This document shows, one piece after another, positions 24,566 through 33,296 of a DNA stretch of 64,000 bases (positions are counted from its first letter, which is position 1; each line of letters opens with the position of its first letter). Under the pieces are notes generated by a model. It saw nothing but the letters and a program-made list of their open reading frames with translations, made no database searches and was not told the origin of the DNA. This DNA is from Moheibacter stercoris (GTDB lineage Bacteria; Bacteroidota; Bacteroidia; Flavobacteriales; Weeksellaceae): assembly GCF_040545805.1 (NCBI RefSeq), contig NZ_JBEPMO010000001.1, forward strand, positions 382,673 to 446,672, given 5' to 3'. The position numbers and the translations under genes were made by a program.

Positions 24566-27500
24566 ATGTTCCTGATTTATGATACGGAAACCACAGGTTT
24601 ACCTAAAAATTATAATGCACCTCCAACCGATACCGACAACTGGCCACGTATGGTTCAGATTGCTTGGCAATTGCATGATAAAGAAGGAAAATTAATCGAA
24701 AACAAAAACTTTATTGTACAGCCAGACGGATACGATATTCCGTTCAATGCTGTACAAATTCACGGGATTACGACCGAAAAAGCCATGCAAGAAGGTCTTC
24801 CTCTTGTTGAAGTGGTGGAAGAATTTCGCAAAGTTGTCGCAAAAGCCAAAGTTTTAGGAGGTCATAACCTAAGTTTTGACCAAGGAATTGTGGGGGCAGA
24901 ATTTGTTCGTTTGGGATTGGACTACCAAGAAATCGATTTGCCGATTGCAGATACCATGGAACTTTCCACGGAATTCTGTGCTATTCCTGGCGGACGTGGA
25001 GGAAGGTTCAAATCTCCCAAATTAGAAGAACTTCATGAAGTTTTATTTGGATACAAATTCGAAGAAGCACACAATGCCTCTGCCGACGTAAATGCGACCG
25101 CGCGTTCCTTTATGGAATTGTTGCGATTGGGCGTTTTCACTAAGGAACATGTTTCTCTTACTGAGGAGGAATATACCCGATTCCGCGAAATCAATATAAC
25201 GCCTTTTGAGCCGTTTGATATCCAAATCGATCCACAAGTTCAAGCGTATAAAGAAAAGAAATCAGACGAAGCAGGCTTAAATGAACAAGCGAAATCCACG
25301 ACAGATGCTCCTTATTTTCATTTTCACAACCATACTTCATTTTCAATTTTAACTGCCACAACATCCATTGATGCTTTGGTGCAAAAGGCTATTGATGAGA
25401 AAATGCCGGCTGTGGGAATTACGGATATGGGAAATTTAATGGGTGCTTTTAAGTTTACTTCAGCGGTTAAAAGAGCCAATTCAAGTTTAGAAACACCCAT
25501 CATTCCAATTGTCGGATGTGAATTGTATGTTTCAGAAAATTATACCCAAACAAAATTCACCAAAGACAATCCAGATCGACGTTTTACCCAATTATTGTTG
25601 GCCAAAAACAAAGCAGGATTTAAAAATTTATCCAAAATTTCCTCTTGCGGATTTGTGGAAGGTTATTATGCTGGATATCCGCGTGTTGGGAAAAATGTAA
25701 TCGAAGAATTCAAAGAAAATTTAATTGCGACGACGGGTAGTTTGACAGGTGAAATTCCCAATTTAATTCTTAACGTTGGGGAAGCCCAAGCAGAAGATGC
25801 ATTTGTCTGGTGGCATAATTTGTTTGGAGAGGATTTTTATGTGGAGTTGATTCGTCATGGATTGCAAGAAGAAGAGCATGTGAACCAAGTTTTGCTTCGC
25901 TTTGCACAAAAGTATGGCGTGAAAGTTCTCGCTCAAAACAATACATTTTACATCAATCAATCCAACGCCGAAGCACATGATATTTTGTTGTGTGTACGTG
26001 ATGGAGAGAAAAAAGATACGCCAATAGGACGCGGAAGAGGAACTCGTTTTGGTTTTCCGAACGATGAATTCTATTTCAAATCGCAAGATCAAATGCGTTC
26101 CTTGTTTCACGATATTCCAGAAGCAATTGAAAACTTATCGGAATTCTTGACCAAATTCGAACCTTATGATTTAGCAAGTGATGTTTTACTTCCGAAATTC
26201 GATATTCCAGAAGAATTCAAACATCCAGAGGATGAGGTTGACAACGGAACAAGAGGAGAAATGGCGTATTTGCGTCACATTACCTACGAAGGTGCCAGAA
26301 AACGATACGATGAAATCACCGATGATATCAAAGAACGTTTGGATTTTGAATTGGATACGATTGAACGTACGGGTTATCCTGGGTACTTCTTGATTGTACA
26401 AGATTTTACCTCGCAGGCGAGAAAAATGGGTGTTTCGGTTGGTCCAGGTCGTGGATCGGCAGCAGGTTCTGCAGTTGCCTATTGCATCGGAATTACAAAC
26501 GTTGACCCAATTAAGTACAACCTCCTTTTTGAGCGTTTCTTAAATCCAGATCGTGTCTCACTTCCCGATATTGATATTGACTTTGATGACCGAGGACGTG
26601 ATAAAATTATTCAATGGGTTGTGGACAAATACGGAAAAAATCAAGTAGCGCAAATTATTACCTATGGAACGATGGCTGGGAAATCTGCCATTCGCGATAC
26701 GGGTCGAGTATTGGATTTGCCACTTCCAGATACAGATAGAATTGCCAAAAAGACGCATCTTAAATTGAACAAATTGTTCAATATGGATGAGAAAACCTTG
26801 AAATCGGCTTTGGGTTCAGATGAATTTGTCGATTCCATGGATCTGAAACGAATTGTAGAACAAGACAATTTAGAAGGAAAAACACTTCAACAAGCAACTG
26901 TCATTGAAGGTTCGCTTCGAAATACCGGAATTCATGCCTGTGGAGTGATCATTACACCAAAAGACATCAAAGAATTGGTGCCAGTTGCCGTAGCAAAAGA
27001 TGCGGAATTATTGATTACGCAGTTCGACAACTCGGTGGTAGAAAGTGCGGGATTGCTAAAGATGGACTTCTTGGGACTTCGAACGTTGACCATCATCAAC
27101 GATGCCATTGACTTAATTGAACAAAACCATGGAATTCGCATCAATCCAGACGAAATTCCATTAGACGATAAAAAAACCTACGAATTATTTCAACGAGCGG
27201 AAACAGTAGCGATTTTCCAATATGAATCGCCTGGGATGCAAAAGCATATGCGTGCCTTGAAACCCGATAAGTTCGATGACTTAATCGCCATGAACGCCTT
27301 GTATCGTCCAGGTCCATTGCAGTATATCCCAAATTTCATCGCGCGTAAACATGGAGAAGAGGAAATTGTCTATGACTTGCCTGACATGGAAGAGCATTTG
27401 GCGGAAACCTATGGGATTACCGTTTACCAAGAACAGGTGATGTTGCTTTCGCAGAAATTGGCTGATTTTACCAAAGGTGAAGCCGACGTTTTGCGTAAAG

Positions 27501-28894
27501 CGATGGGGAAAAAGCAACGTGACGTTCTAGATAAAATGAAACCGAAATTTTTGGAAGGAGGAGAGAAGAACAACCATCCGAAAAAGAATTTGGAAAAGAT
27601 TTGGAATGACTGGGAAGCCTTTGCTGAATACGCGTTCAACAAATCACACTCTACTTGTTATGCCTTGATTGGATACCATACAGGATATTTAAAAGCGCAT
27701 TATCCGGCAGAATTTATGGCGGCTGTATTGAGTAACAACATGAGCAACATCAAATCCGTTACTTTCTTCATGGAAGAATGTCGTTCACTTGGTATTCCTG
27801 TATTGGGGCCAAATGTCAACGAAAGTTCCTATGCGTTTTCGGTGAACAAGGAAGGTGCGATTCGATTTGGAATGGGGGCCATCAAGGGAGTGGGTAGTAA
27901 TGCGGTAGAGTCGATTATCAACGAACGAAATGAAAATGGAAAATATGAATCCATTTTTGATTTTGTCCAACGAATTGATTTGCGTCAAGCCAACAAAAAA
28001 ACAATTGAAAACCTGGCGATGGCTGGTGCTTTTGATGATTTTGAAGTGCACCGAGCGCAATTTATGTACGAGGAAGACGGAAGCACGAATTTGGAGAAAT
28101 TAATCCGATACGGTGCAGCTTTCCAAGATTCCAAAAATAGTGCGCAAGGTTCTTTGTTTGGAGATTTTGCCGAGGAAATTGAAATCCATAAACCGCATTT
28201 GCCTAACTGTCAACCTTGGAGTTCGATTCAATTATTGAACAGAGAAAAAGATGTCGTAGGAATTTATATTTCCTCGCATCCGTTGGATGATTATTTGGAC
28301 GAATTGAATTTCTATCAGAATACCACACTTCGTCAGTTAAAGGAAAATCAAGAAAAATTAATCGGTAGAGAAGTTTCCGTTGCGGGAATCATAACCGACG
28401 CCCAACATAAAGTTTCCAGTAAAGATGGACGAGAATTCGGCATCATTGTTTTGGAGGATTATGACGATCAATATGAATTCATGTTGTTTGGCGAAGATTA
28501 CTTGAAATTCAAACATTTCCTTCAACCCAATATGATGGTTGGAGCGAAAATTATGGTTTCGGAACGTGTTTTCAAAGACAAAGAAGGAAAAGTAACCGGT
28601 AGAAGGATGTTTGTCAACATTACTCGAATGCAATTATTAAGTGAAATTCTGGAAGGAATTGCCAAAAAAGTAATTGTAACGGTCGACGTAAATGATTTGA
28701 CACAAGAAATTTATGAAGCATTGGTGAAGGTATTTGACAACCACAAAGGTGATAAAAATGTATTGTTTGTGATGAATGATATGAAAAACAAGGTTCAGAT
28801 AAAAGCGCCTGCCAGTCATGCAAAAGTAGATATCACCAAAGATATGTTAGCGGAATTAAGAGCCATACCCAATTTGCAAGTTGCTTTGAATTAG
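24566..28894 (+). CDS. dnaE: DNA polymerase III alpha subunit fused to a proofreading exonuclease
   Basis: This is the replicative polymerase. At 1442 residues it is about 280 longer than the E. coli protein. The extra N-terminal part (about 1-190) is a DEDDh exonuclease: YDTETTGLP at residues 5-13, GHNLSFDQG, and HNASADVNAT near 170. The PHP domain follows (FHFHNHTSFSILTATTS, about 250), then the polymerase core with GPGRGSAAGSAVAYC and the palm aspartates PDIDIDFDDRGRD, then KSHSTCYALIGY. A helix-hairpin-helix and an OB-fold come near the end (GREVSVAGIITDAQH). So proofreading is carried in cis, as is usual in Bacteroidota, instead of by a separate DnaQ. It appears to be transcribed alone. 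Confidence 0.96.
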   Translation: MFLIYDTETTGLPKNYNAPPTDTDNWPRMVQIAWQLHDKEGKLIENKNFIVQPDGYDIPFNAVQIHGITTEKAMQEGLPLVEVVEEFRKVVAKAKVLGGHNLSFDQGIVGAEFVRLGLDYQEIDLPIADTMELSTEFCAIPGGRGGRFKSPKLEELHEVLFGYKFEEAHNASADVNATARSFMELLRLGVFTKEHVSLTEEEYTRFREINITPFEPFDIQIDPQVQAYKEKKSDEAGLNEQAKSTTDAPYFHFHNHTSFSILTATTSIDALVQKAIDEKMPAVGITDMGNLMGAFKFTSAVKRANSSLETPIIPIVGCELYVSENYTQTKFTKDNPDRRFTQLLLAKNKAGFKNLSKISSCGFVEGYYAGYPRVGKNVIEEFKENLIATTGSLTGEIPNLILNVGEAQAEDAFVWWHNLFGEDFYVELIRHGLQEEEHVNQVLLRFAQKYGVKVLAQNNTFYINQSNAEAHDILLCVRDGEKKDTPIGRGRGTRFGFPNDEFYFKSQDQMRSLFHDIPEAIENLSEFLTKFEPYDLASDVLLPKFDIPEEFKHPEDEVDNGTRGEMAYLRHITYEGARKRYDEITDDIKERLDFELDTIERTGYPGYFLIVQDFTSQARKMGVSVGPGRGSAAGSAVAYCIGITNVDPIKYNLLFERFLNPDRVSLPDIDIDFDDRGRDKIIQWVVDKYGKNQVAQIITYGTMAGKSAIRDTGRVLDLPLPDTDRIAKKTHLKLNKLFNMDEKTLKSALGSDEFVDSMDLKRIVEQDNLEGKTLQQATVIEGSLRNTGIHACGVIITPKDIKELVPVAVAKDAELLITQFDNSVVESAGLLKMDFLGLRTLTIINDAIDLIEQNHGIRINPDEIPLDDKKTYELFQRAETVAIFQYESPGMQKHMRALKPDKFDDLIAMNALYRPGPLQYIPNFIARKHGEEEIVYDLPDMEEHLAETYGITVYQEQVMLLSQKLADFTKGEADVLRKAMGKKQRDVLDKMKPKFLEGGEKNNHPKKNLEKIWNDWEAFAEYAFNKSHSTCYALIGYHTGYLKAHYPAEFMAAVLSNNMSNIKSVTFFMEECRSLGIPVLGPNVNESSYAFSVNKEGAIRFGMGAIKGVGSNAVESIINERNENGKYESIFDFVQRIDLRQANKKTIENLAMAGAFDDFEVHRAQFMYEEDGSTNLEKLIRYGAAFQDSKNSAQGSLFGDFAEEIEIHKPHLPNCQPWSSIQLLNREKDVVGIYISSHPLDDYLDELNFYQNTTLRQLKENQEKLIGREVSVAGIITDAQHKVSSKDGREFGIIVLEDYDDQYEFMLFGEDYLKFKHFLQPNMMVGAKIMVSERVFKDKEGKVTGRRMFVNITRMQLLSEILEGIAKKVIVTVDVNDLTQEIYEALVKVFDNHKGDKNVLFVMNDMKNKVQIKAPASHAKVDITKDMLAELRAIPNLQVALN

Positions 28895-28963
28895 AATAGG
28901 TGAATTAACTTCGTAGAACAAAGTATTTTATAGGTGAATTGATTTTTCCTATGGAATAACAGA

Positions 28964-28992
28964 TTGAATTCAATATTTTTATCCTAATTTTG
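28964..28992 (+). promoter_or_regulatory. Complete trxA promoter
   Basis: TTG (28964-28966), 18 bases, then TAATTTTG (28985-28992): a full match to the Bacteroidota housekeeping promoter. The leader before the trxA ATG would be about 25 bases. Confidence 0.75.
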
Positions 28993-29023
28993 AGATTATA
29001 ATAAAACATTAAATAACTGACAA

Positions 29024-29344
29024 ATGGCACTAGAAGTAACAGATACATCGTTTGCAAAAGACGTTTTAGAATCAGGGAAACCAGCAATGGTTGACTTTTG
29101 GGCTACATGGTGCGGACCATGTAGAATGGTAGCTCCTATCGTTGAGGAGTTAGGACAAGAATTTGAAGGACAAGCTGTCGTTGCAAAAGTAGACGTAGAT
29201 AACAATCAACAAATCGCAGCTGAATACGGAATCCGTAACATTCCTACCATCTTATTTTTCAAAGATGGTCAAGTTGTGGACAAAGTAGTAGGAGTTGTTC
29301 CGAAAGCACAATTAGAACAAAAATTAAAAGCGATTATGAACTAA
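29024..29344 (+). CDS. trxA: Thioredoxin
   Basis: This small disulfide reductase has 106 residues, the standard length. The active site WCGPC is at residues 29-33, inside VDFWATWCGPCRMVAP. The cis-proline block follows (IRNIPTILFF) and then KDGQVVDKVVG. There is no signal peptide, so it is cytoplasmic. It has its own promoter upstream and a hairpin terminator downstream. Confidence 0.97.
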   Translation: MALEVTDTSFAKDVLESGKPAMVDFWATWCGPCRMVAPIVEELGQEFEGQAVVAKVDVDNNQQIAAEYGIRNIPTILFFKDGQVVDKVVGVVPKAQLEQKLKAIMN

Positions 29345-29364
29345 GATTCATTCGCTACAAAATA

Positions 29365-29394
29365 AAGCCCAATCCGAAACGATTGGGTTTTTTT
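29365..29394 (+). terminator. trxA terminator
   Basis: CCCAATC, a CGAAAC loop and GATTGGG are followed by a run of seven or more T. Confidence 0.9.
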
Positions 29395-29419
29395 ATTGCT
29401 AAAAATGAAAAAAGCTTAG

Positions 29420-29427
29420 TAGTTTTG
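29420..29427 (+). promoter_or_regulatory. -7 element for the lipoprotein gene at 29456
   Basis: TAGTTTTG is a full match to TAnnTTTG. Transcription from near 29433 would leave a short leader before the TTG start codon. Confidence 0.4.
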
Positions 29428-29455
29428 ATGTCTATCCATTTTATAAAAAAAACAG

Positions 29456-29833
29456 TTGACTAAAGCATTTAAATATTGTTTTTTATTTATGCTTTTAGCT
29501 TGTCAAAAACCTAGTTATTTTGATGAGAATAAATCACATTTGAAATACCATTCCGTTGATTTCACTGTTACTAAAATTGATACCATTTCTTGGGGATTTT
29601 TAATTGAAGGTTTTACGGGTGAATTAGACTCTGTTCTTATTGTTAGTCCCAACTTAAATAAGGAGAAAAATTGTAAAAAACACGTCCAAGTTGGAGATAT
29701 ATATCCATTGAAATTGCAGTTTGAATCCTATTATGGTGAAATAGATGGCTTTTCGTTTGATGGCGTCGAATATTCAACGAATTATGCAGTCTCCTATAAC
29801 AATAAGAATTTGGATGGTTTGTGTTTTAGATAA
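29456..29833 (+). CDS. Small lipoprotein, TTG start
   Basis: This 125-residue protein begins MTKAFKYCFLFMLLAC, a lipoprotein signal peptide with lipobox LLAC. The mature part is a small beta-rich domain (VDFTVTKIDTISWGFLIEG, HVQVGDIYPLKLQFE) with two cysteines (Cys in NCKKH and the last-but-two residue, GLCFR) that could form a disulfide. The start is TTG, since no ATG or GTG precedes the signal peptide in frame. I recognise no family. It lies between the trxA terminator and the 96-bp repeat array, with a -7 element at 29420-29427. Confidence 0.6.
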   Translation: MTKAFKYCFLFMLLACQKPSYFDENKSHLKYHSVDFTVTKIDTISWGFLIEGFTGELDSVLIVSPNLNKEKNCKKHVQVGDIYPLKLQFESYYGEIDGFSFDGVEYSTNYAVSYNNKNLDGLCFR

Positions 29834-29838
29834 GGTGA

Positions 29839-30216
29839 AATTTTTCTTACCCCGACCCTAAAGGGAGAAAAATTTTATGTTCTAATTACCAAATCACACC
29901 CTTTAGGACAGGGGATAAGATTTGGTTTTTTTGTGATTTTCTTTACTCCGACCCTAAAGGGTGGAAAATTTTCATCACCTATTTCCAAATCACTCCTTTT
30001 AGGGCAGTGGGAAAAGATTTGTTTTTTTTGATTTTTCTTACCCCGACCCTAAAGGGAGAAAAAGTTTTTATGTACTAATTTCCAAATCACTCCCATTAGG
30101 ACAGGAGAAAAGATTTGGTTTTTTTGATTTTTCTTACCCCGACCCTAAAGGGAGAAAAATTTTATGTTCTAATTACTAAATCCCACCCATTAGGACAGGA
30201 GAAAAGATTTGGAAAC
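29839..30216 (+). repeat. Tandem repeat, four units of 95-96 bp
   Basis: Four units begin with TTTTTCTTACCCCGACCCTA or a close variant; the GACCC core recurs at 29854, 29950, 30045 and 30141. Each unit holds CCTAAAGGG, then CCAAATC, then CC(C/A)TTTAGG or a variant, then GATTTGG. CCTAAAGGG can pair with CCCTTTAGG, and CCAAATC with GATTTGG, so two alternative hairpins exist per unit. There is no reading frame through the array and no unique spacer, so it is neither a protein repeat nor a CRISPR. Confidence 0.9.
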
Positions 30217-30246
30217 AAAAAAACCGCCCTTTTGCAAGAGCGGTTT
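30217..30246 (-). terminator. rpsA terminator
   Basis: On the minus strand AACCGC-T-CTT, a GCAA loop and AAG-G-GCGGTT are followed by seven T, 24 bases after the rpsA stop. Confidence 0.9.
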
Positions 30247-30269
30247 GGGTTATTCAGTAAACGTCAGAA

Positions 30270-32081
30270 TTAGTTTCCTCCTTCTTCCATTTTCTTTTTC
30301 AATTCAGCTAACTCATCGATATCTCCCAAAGTAGAAGTTTCGATTGTTTGGCTTTCCATTGCTTTTTTCGCTTGTTTTTCTTCCTCTTCACGGAAAGTAG
30401 CCGTGTGAGAAACAACAACGCGACGGAATTCTTTGTTGAATTCGATTACTACGAATTCCAAAGCATCACCTTTTTTCACGCGAGAACCATCTTCTTTCTC
30501 CAAAGTTCTTGATGGAGCGAAAGCTTCAACATCAGCATCTTCGAATTGGATAGTAGCTCCTTTGTCGAAAACGTCTACTGCAGTTCCAGTGTGACGAGTT
30601 CCAACAGCATATTTAGACTCATATTTATCCCAAGGATTTTCAGTCAATTGTTTGTGACCTAATGACAAACGACGAGCGTCAACATCCAATTCCAATACAA
30701 CAACGTCTAATACGTCATCAACATTGGTGAATTCAGATGGATGTTTGATTTTTTTCGTCCAAGACAAGTCAGAGATATAGATCAATCCGTCAACACCTTC
30801 TTCCAATTCTACGAATACACCGAAGTTAGTGAAGTTACGAACTTTTCCTTTGTGTTCTGAACCTACAGGATATTTAGTCGTGATGTCAGTCCATGGATCT
30901 GGAGTTAATTGTTTGATACCCAAAGACATTTTACGCTCATCGCGGTCTAATGTTAAAATAACAGCTTCAACTTCGTCACCAACTTTTACGAAATCTTGAG
31001 CAGAACGTAAGTGAGTAGACCAAGACATTTCAGAAACGTGGATCAAACCTTCTACACCTGGAGCAACTTCAACAAATGCACCGTAGTCAGCCAAAACAAC
31101 CACTTTACCTTTCACTTTGTCACCAACTTGTAAGTTAGAATCTAAAGCTTCCCATGGGTGTTTTTCCAATTGTTTGATACCCAATTGGATTCTTGTTTTG
31201 TCTTCGTCGAAATCTAAGATAACAACGTTGATTTTTTGACCATCTTCCAATATTTCAGATGGGTGGTTGATTCTTGACCAAGATAAGTCAGTGATGTGGA
31301 TCAATCCATCAACACCTCCTAAGTCAACGAATACACCGTAAGAAGTGATGTTTTTAACTTCCCCTTCCAATACTTGCCCTTTCTCTAATTGAGCAACGAT
31401 TTCTTTTTTCTGTTCTTCGATGTCAGCCTCGATCAATGCTTTGTGAGAAACGACAACGTTTTTGAATTCTGGATTAATTTTAACCACTTTGAATTCCATA
31501 GTTTTACCAACATATTGTTCGTAATCGCGGATTGGTTTCACGTCGATTTGAGAACCTGGTAAGAACGCTTCGATTCCGAAAACGTCTACAATCATACCAC
31601 CTTTTGTACGTGCTTTGATGTAACCGTTTACGATTTCTTGCGTATCGTGTGCTTTGTTAACAGCATCCCAAGCGTTCAATGTTCTTGCTTTTCTGTGAGA
31701 AAGAACCAATTGACCGTTTTTATCTTCACGTGTATCAACCATCACCTCAACTTCGTCTCCTACAGTTAAGTTCGGGTTGTAACGGAATTCGTTCAATGAG
31801 ATAACCCCTTCAGACTTGAAGTTAATGTCAACGATTGCTTCTTTGTCAGTTAAACGAACTACTTTTCCTTTGAAAACAGCATTTTCGTCTAAGCTATCCA
31901 ACGTTTCGTCGTACATTTTCTCTAACTGAGCTTTTTCTTTACGATCTTCTTCGTTTAAACCAGATTCGTAAGATTCCCAGTCAAAATCTTCAGTTGAAAT
32001 GTTTGCGTTTGATTGAGTGTCAGCTTTTCCCAAGTCCAATACTTGATCTTCTAACTCTTCGTGTTTTGTGTCTTTAGACAT
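30270..32081 (-). CDS. rpsA: 30S ribosomal protein S1
   Basis: S1 binds mRNA on the small subunit. In Bacteroidota, where Shine-Dalgarno sequences are weak, it is thought to contribute strongly to initiation. Six S1 repeats are visible in the 603-residue chain: GKVVRLTDKEAIVDI, GYIKARTKGGMIVDV, GEVKNITSYGVFVDL, GKVVVLADYGAFVEV, GKVRNFTNFGVFVEL and GTAVDVFDKGATIQF. Repeats 3-5 each continue with a GLIHI/GLIYI...LSW segment. The frame is open for 12 codons more, but MSKDTKHEELEDQ is the plausible N-terminus. Codon use is biased as in groEL. A -7 element lies at 32198-32205, so the leader is about 110 bases. Confidence 0.96.
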   Translation of the reverse strand: MSKDTKHEELEDQVLDLGKADTQSNANISTEDFDWESYESGLNEEDRKEKAQLEKMYDETLDSLDENAVFKGKVVRLTDKEAIVDINFKSEGVISLNEFRYNPNLTVGDEVEVMVDTREDKNGQLVLSHRKARTLNAWDAVNKAHDTQEIVNGYIKARTKGGMIVDVFGIEAFLPGSQIDVKPIRDYEQYVGKTMEFKVVKINPEFKNVVVSHKALIEADIEEQKKEIVAQLEKGQVLEGEVKNITSYGVFVDLGGVDGLIHITDLSWSRINHPSEILEDGQKINVVILDFDEDKTRIQLGIKQLEKHPWEALDSNLQVGDKVKGKVVVLADYGAFVEVAPGVEGLIHVSEMSWSTHLRSAQDFVKVGDEVEAVILTLDRDERKMSLGIKQLTPDPWTDITTKYPVGSEHKGKVRNFTNFGVFVELEEGVDGLIYISDLSWTKKIKHPSEFTNVDDVLDVVVLELDVDARRLSLGHKQLTENPWDKYESKYAVGTRHTGTAVDVFDKGATIQFEDADVEAFAPSRTLEKEDGSRVKKGDALEFVVIEFNKEFRRVVVSHTATFREEEEKQAKKAMESQTIETSTLGDIDELAELKKKMEEGGN

Positions 32082-32197
32082 AATGATAATCCTTGTATCC
32101 CAAAATGAACCAGTCAAAATAAAGCGGAAACGGGGTTTTGAGAGTGGTTAAACTTTTGTTTTTCAATACTTTGTTTCTAAATCCGCCAAAGTGGGTG

Positions 32198-32205
32198 CAA
32201 AGGTA
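32198..32205 (-). promoter_or_regulatory. -7 element for rpsA
   Basis: The minus strand reads TACCTTTG followed by CACCC, a full TAnnTTTG match. The predicted leader of about 110 bases is the longest among the promoters noted here, leaving room for autoregulation. No -33 TTG is found. Confidence 0.5.
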
Positions 32206-32316
32206 CAAAAAACTTCTGATTTCTTGTTGATAATTTGTTGGAAATCTGTACACTTTGATAAATATTTAAGTTACTATAAAATTCTAAATCAAAAATCCTA
32301 AATCTGAAATTGCTAT

Positions 32317-32454
32317 GGGCGTGCCCCCGTCTCGTTTTATGACGAGACGCGGTCGGGCTTTCTGCGTCAATCTTTTTTGTGTTATGCTGAGTTTGCCTCT
32401 CCACCAAAGGAGGATCGAAACACAAAAAAGGATTTCTGCTACAATCCCTCACGC
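32317..32454 (+). repeat. Structured dispersed element, copy D
   Basis: It starts GGGCGTGCCCCC, then a hairpin GTCTCG/CGAGAC, then GCGGTCGGGCTTTCTGCGTC. The long stem AATCTTTTTTGTG / CACAAAAAAGGATT follows, and the copy ends CAATCCCTCACGC. GTCTCG...CGAGAC replaces the GC-rich loop of copies A-C but keeps it as a hairpin, which looks like compensatory change. Confidence 0.8.
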
Positions 32455-32557
32455 AGATTAAGTTGAAAGTTTAAGGTTTAAAGCAATTCTTGGTTTTTTC
32501 CATTTTAATTTTAAAATTTTGAATTTAAAATAAGAGAGCAATTCATACTTTTATCAA

Positions 32558-33070
32558 ATGATTGAACAGATTGAATTTCGCCAAGCGACACCCGAAGACG
32601 CATCTGCCATTTGGGAAATTTTGCAACAAGCCATTCGTCGTCGAAAAGAAGATGGAAGTACCCAATGGCAAAACGGATATCCCAATGAACAAACTGTCGA
32701 ATCCGACATCCAACGCGAAATTGCGCATGTTGCAACGCTCAATGGAAAAGTTGTGGCTTCAGCAGCATTAGTTTTCAATGACGAGCCAACTTATGATGTG
32801 ATTGATGGCGCTTGGCTAACTCAAGGTGATTTTTTAGTCGTTCACCGAATTGCGGTTTCAGATGAGGTTGCTGGAAAAGGCGTGGCCAAAAAGTTCTTTA
32901 CCTATTTTGAAGAATTCGCCAAAGAAAATCAAGTTTTCAGCATCAAAATCGATACGAATTTTGACAATCTTGCGATGCTCAGCATTCTTGAAAAATGGGG
33001 TTATACCTATTGCGGTGAAATCCAAGTTTCCGACGGCGCAAGGAAAGCATTTGAGAAAGTTCTGAAATGA
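32558..33070 (+). CDS. GNAT family N-acetyltransferase
   Basis: This 170-residue protein has the GNAT fold: IEFRQATPEDASAIWEIL at the start, VVASAALVFND as the central strands, and the acetyl-CoA site HRIAVSDEVAGKGVAKKFF (V-A-G-K-G-V-A loop). It ends with FDNLAMLSILEKWGYTYCGEI, the usual N-x-x-A-x-x-x-Y/L-x-x-x-G-F-type end. The substrate is unknown. Its last 68 coding bases plus the following repeat recur 1.2 kb downstream at 34215-34334 as a decayed copy. The start ATG at 32558 is preceded by TACTTTTA, one base off a -7 element. Confidence 0.9.
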   Translation: MIEQIEFRQATPEDASAIWEILQQAIRRRKEDGSTQWQNGYPNEQTVESDIQREIAHVATLNGKVVASAALVFNDEPTYDVIDGAWLTQGDFLVVHRIAVSDEVAGKGVAKKFFTYFEEFAKENQVFSIKIDTNFDNLAMLSILEKWGYTYCGEIQVSDGARKAFEKVLK

Positions 33071-33177
33071 GAATGCCATGCTCCTAGTCATTGAGAGGCA
33101 CGAAGCAATCTCACGCAGGCTTTGACCGCACGTTTGTCATTGCGAGTGGGAGGTACTACTACAAAGCAATCTCACGC
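33070..33177 (+). repeat. TCATTGCGAG...GCAATCTCACG dispersed repeats, two copies
   Basis: The copies run from about 33070 to 33115 (TCATTGAGAGGCACGAAGCAATCTCACG core) and from 33136 to 33176 (TCATTGCGAG, then AAGCAATCTCACG). Similar units occur at 34289-34334 and 34687-34823. The sequence is a dispersed intergenic repeat with partial self-complementarity (ATTGCGAG against CTCGCAAT-like ends in inverted copies). Confidence 0.8.
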
Positions 33178-33296
33178 TCGCATATAAAGAACATATATCA
33201 TTTCGAGGAAGATCGATAAAGATTCAAGTATAGAATTTAATAAAGTTCTGTCGAGGTAGTTATTACCAATTAAAATTGTTTAATTAAATTTAAACA
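33178..33296. other. Gap before the split gene
   Basis: This AT-rich sequence shows no repeat or promoter of confidence. TTTCGAGGAAGATCG around 33198-33216 may be a decayed fragment of the neighbouring repeat. Confidence 0.3.

Noticed and set aside
29839..30216. CRISPR or protein-repeat reading of the 96-bp array
   Set aside because: Whole units are similar without unique spacers, and no frame stays open through the array.
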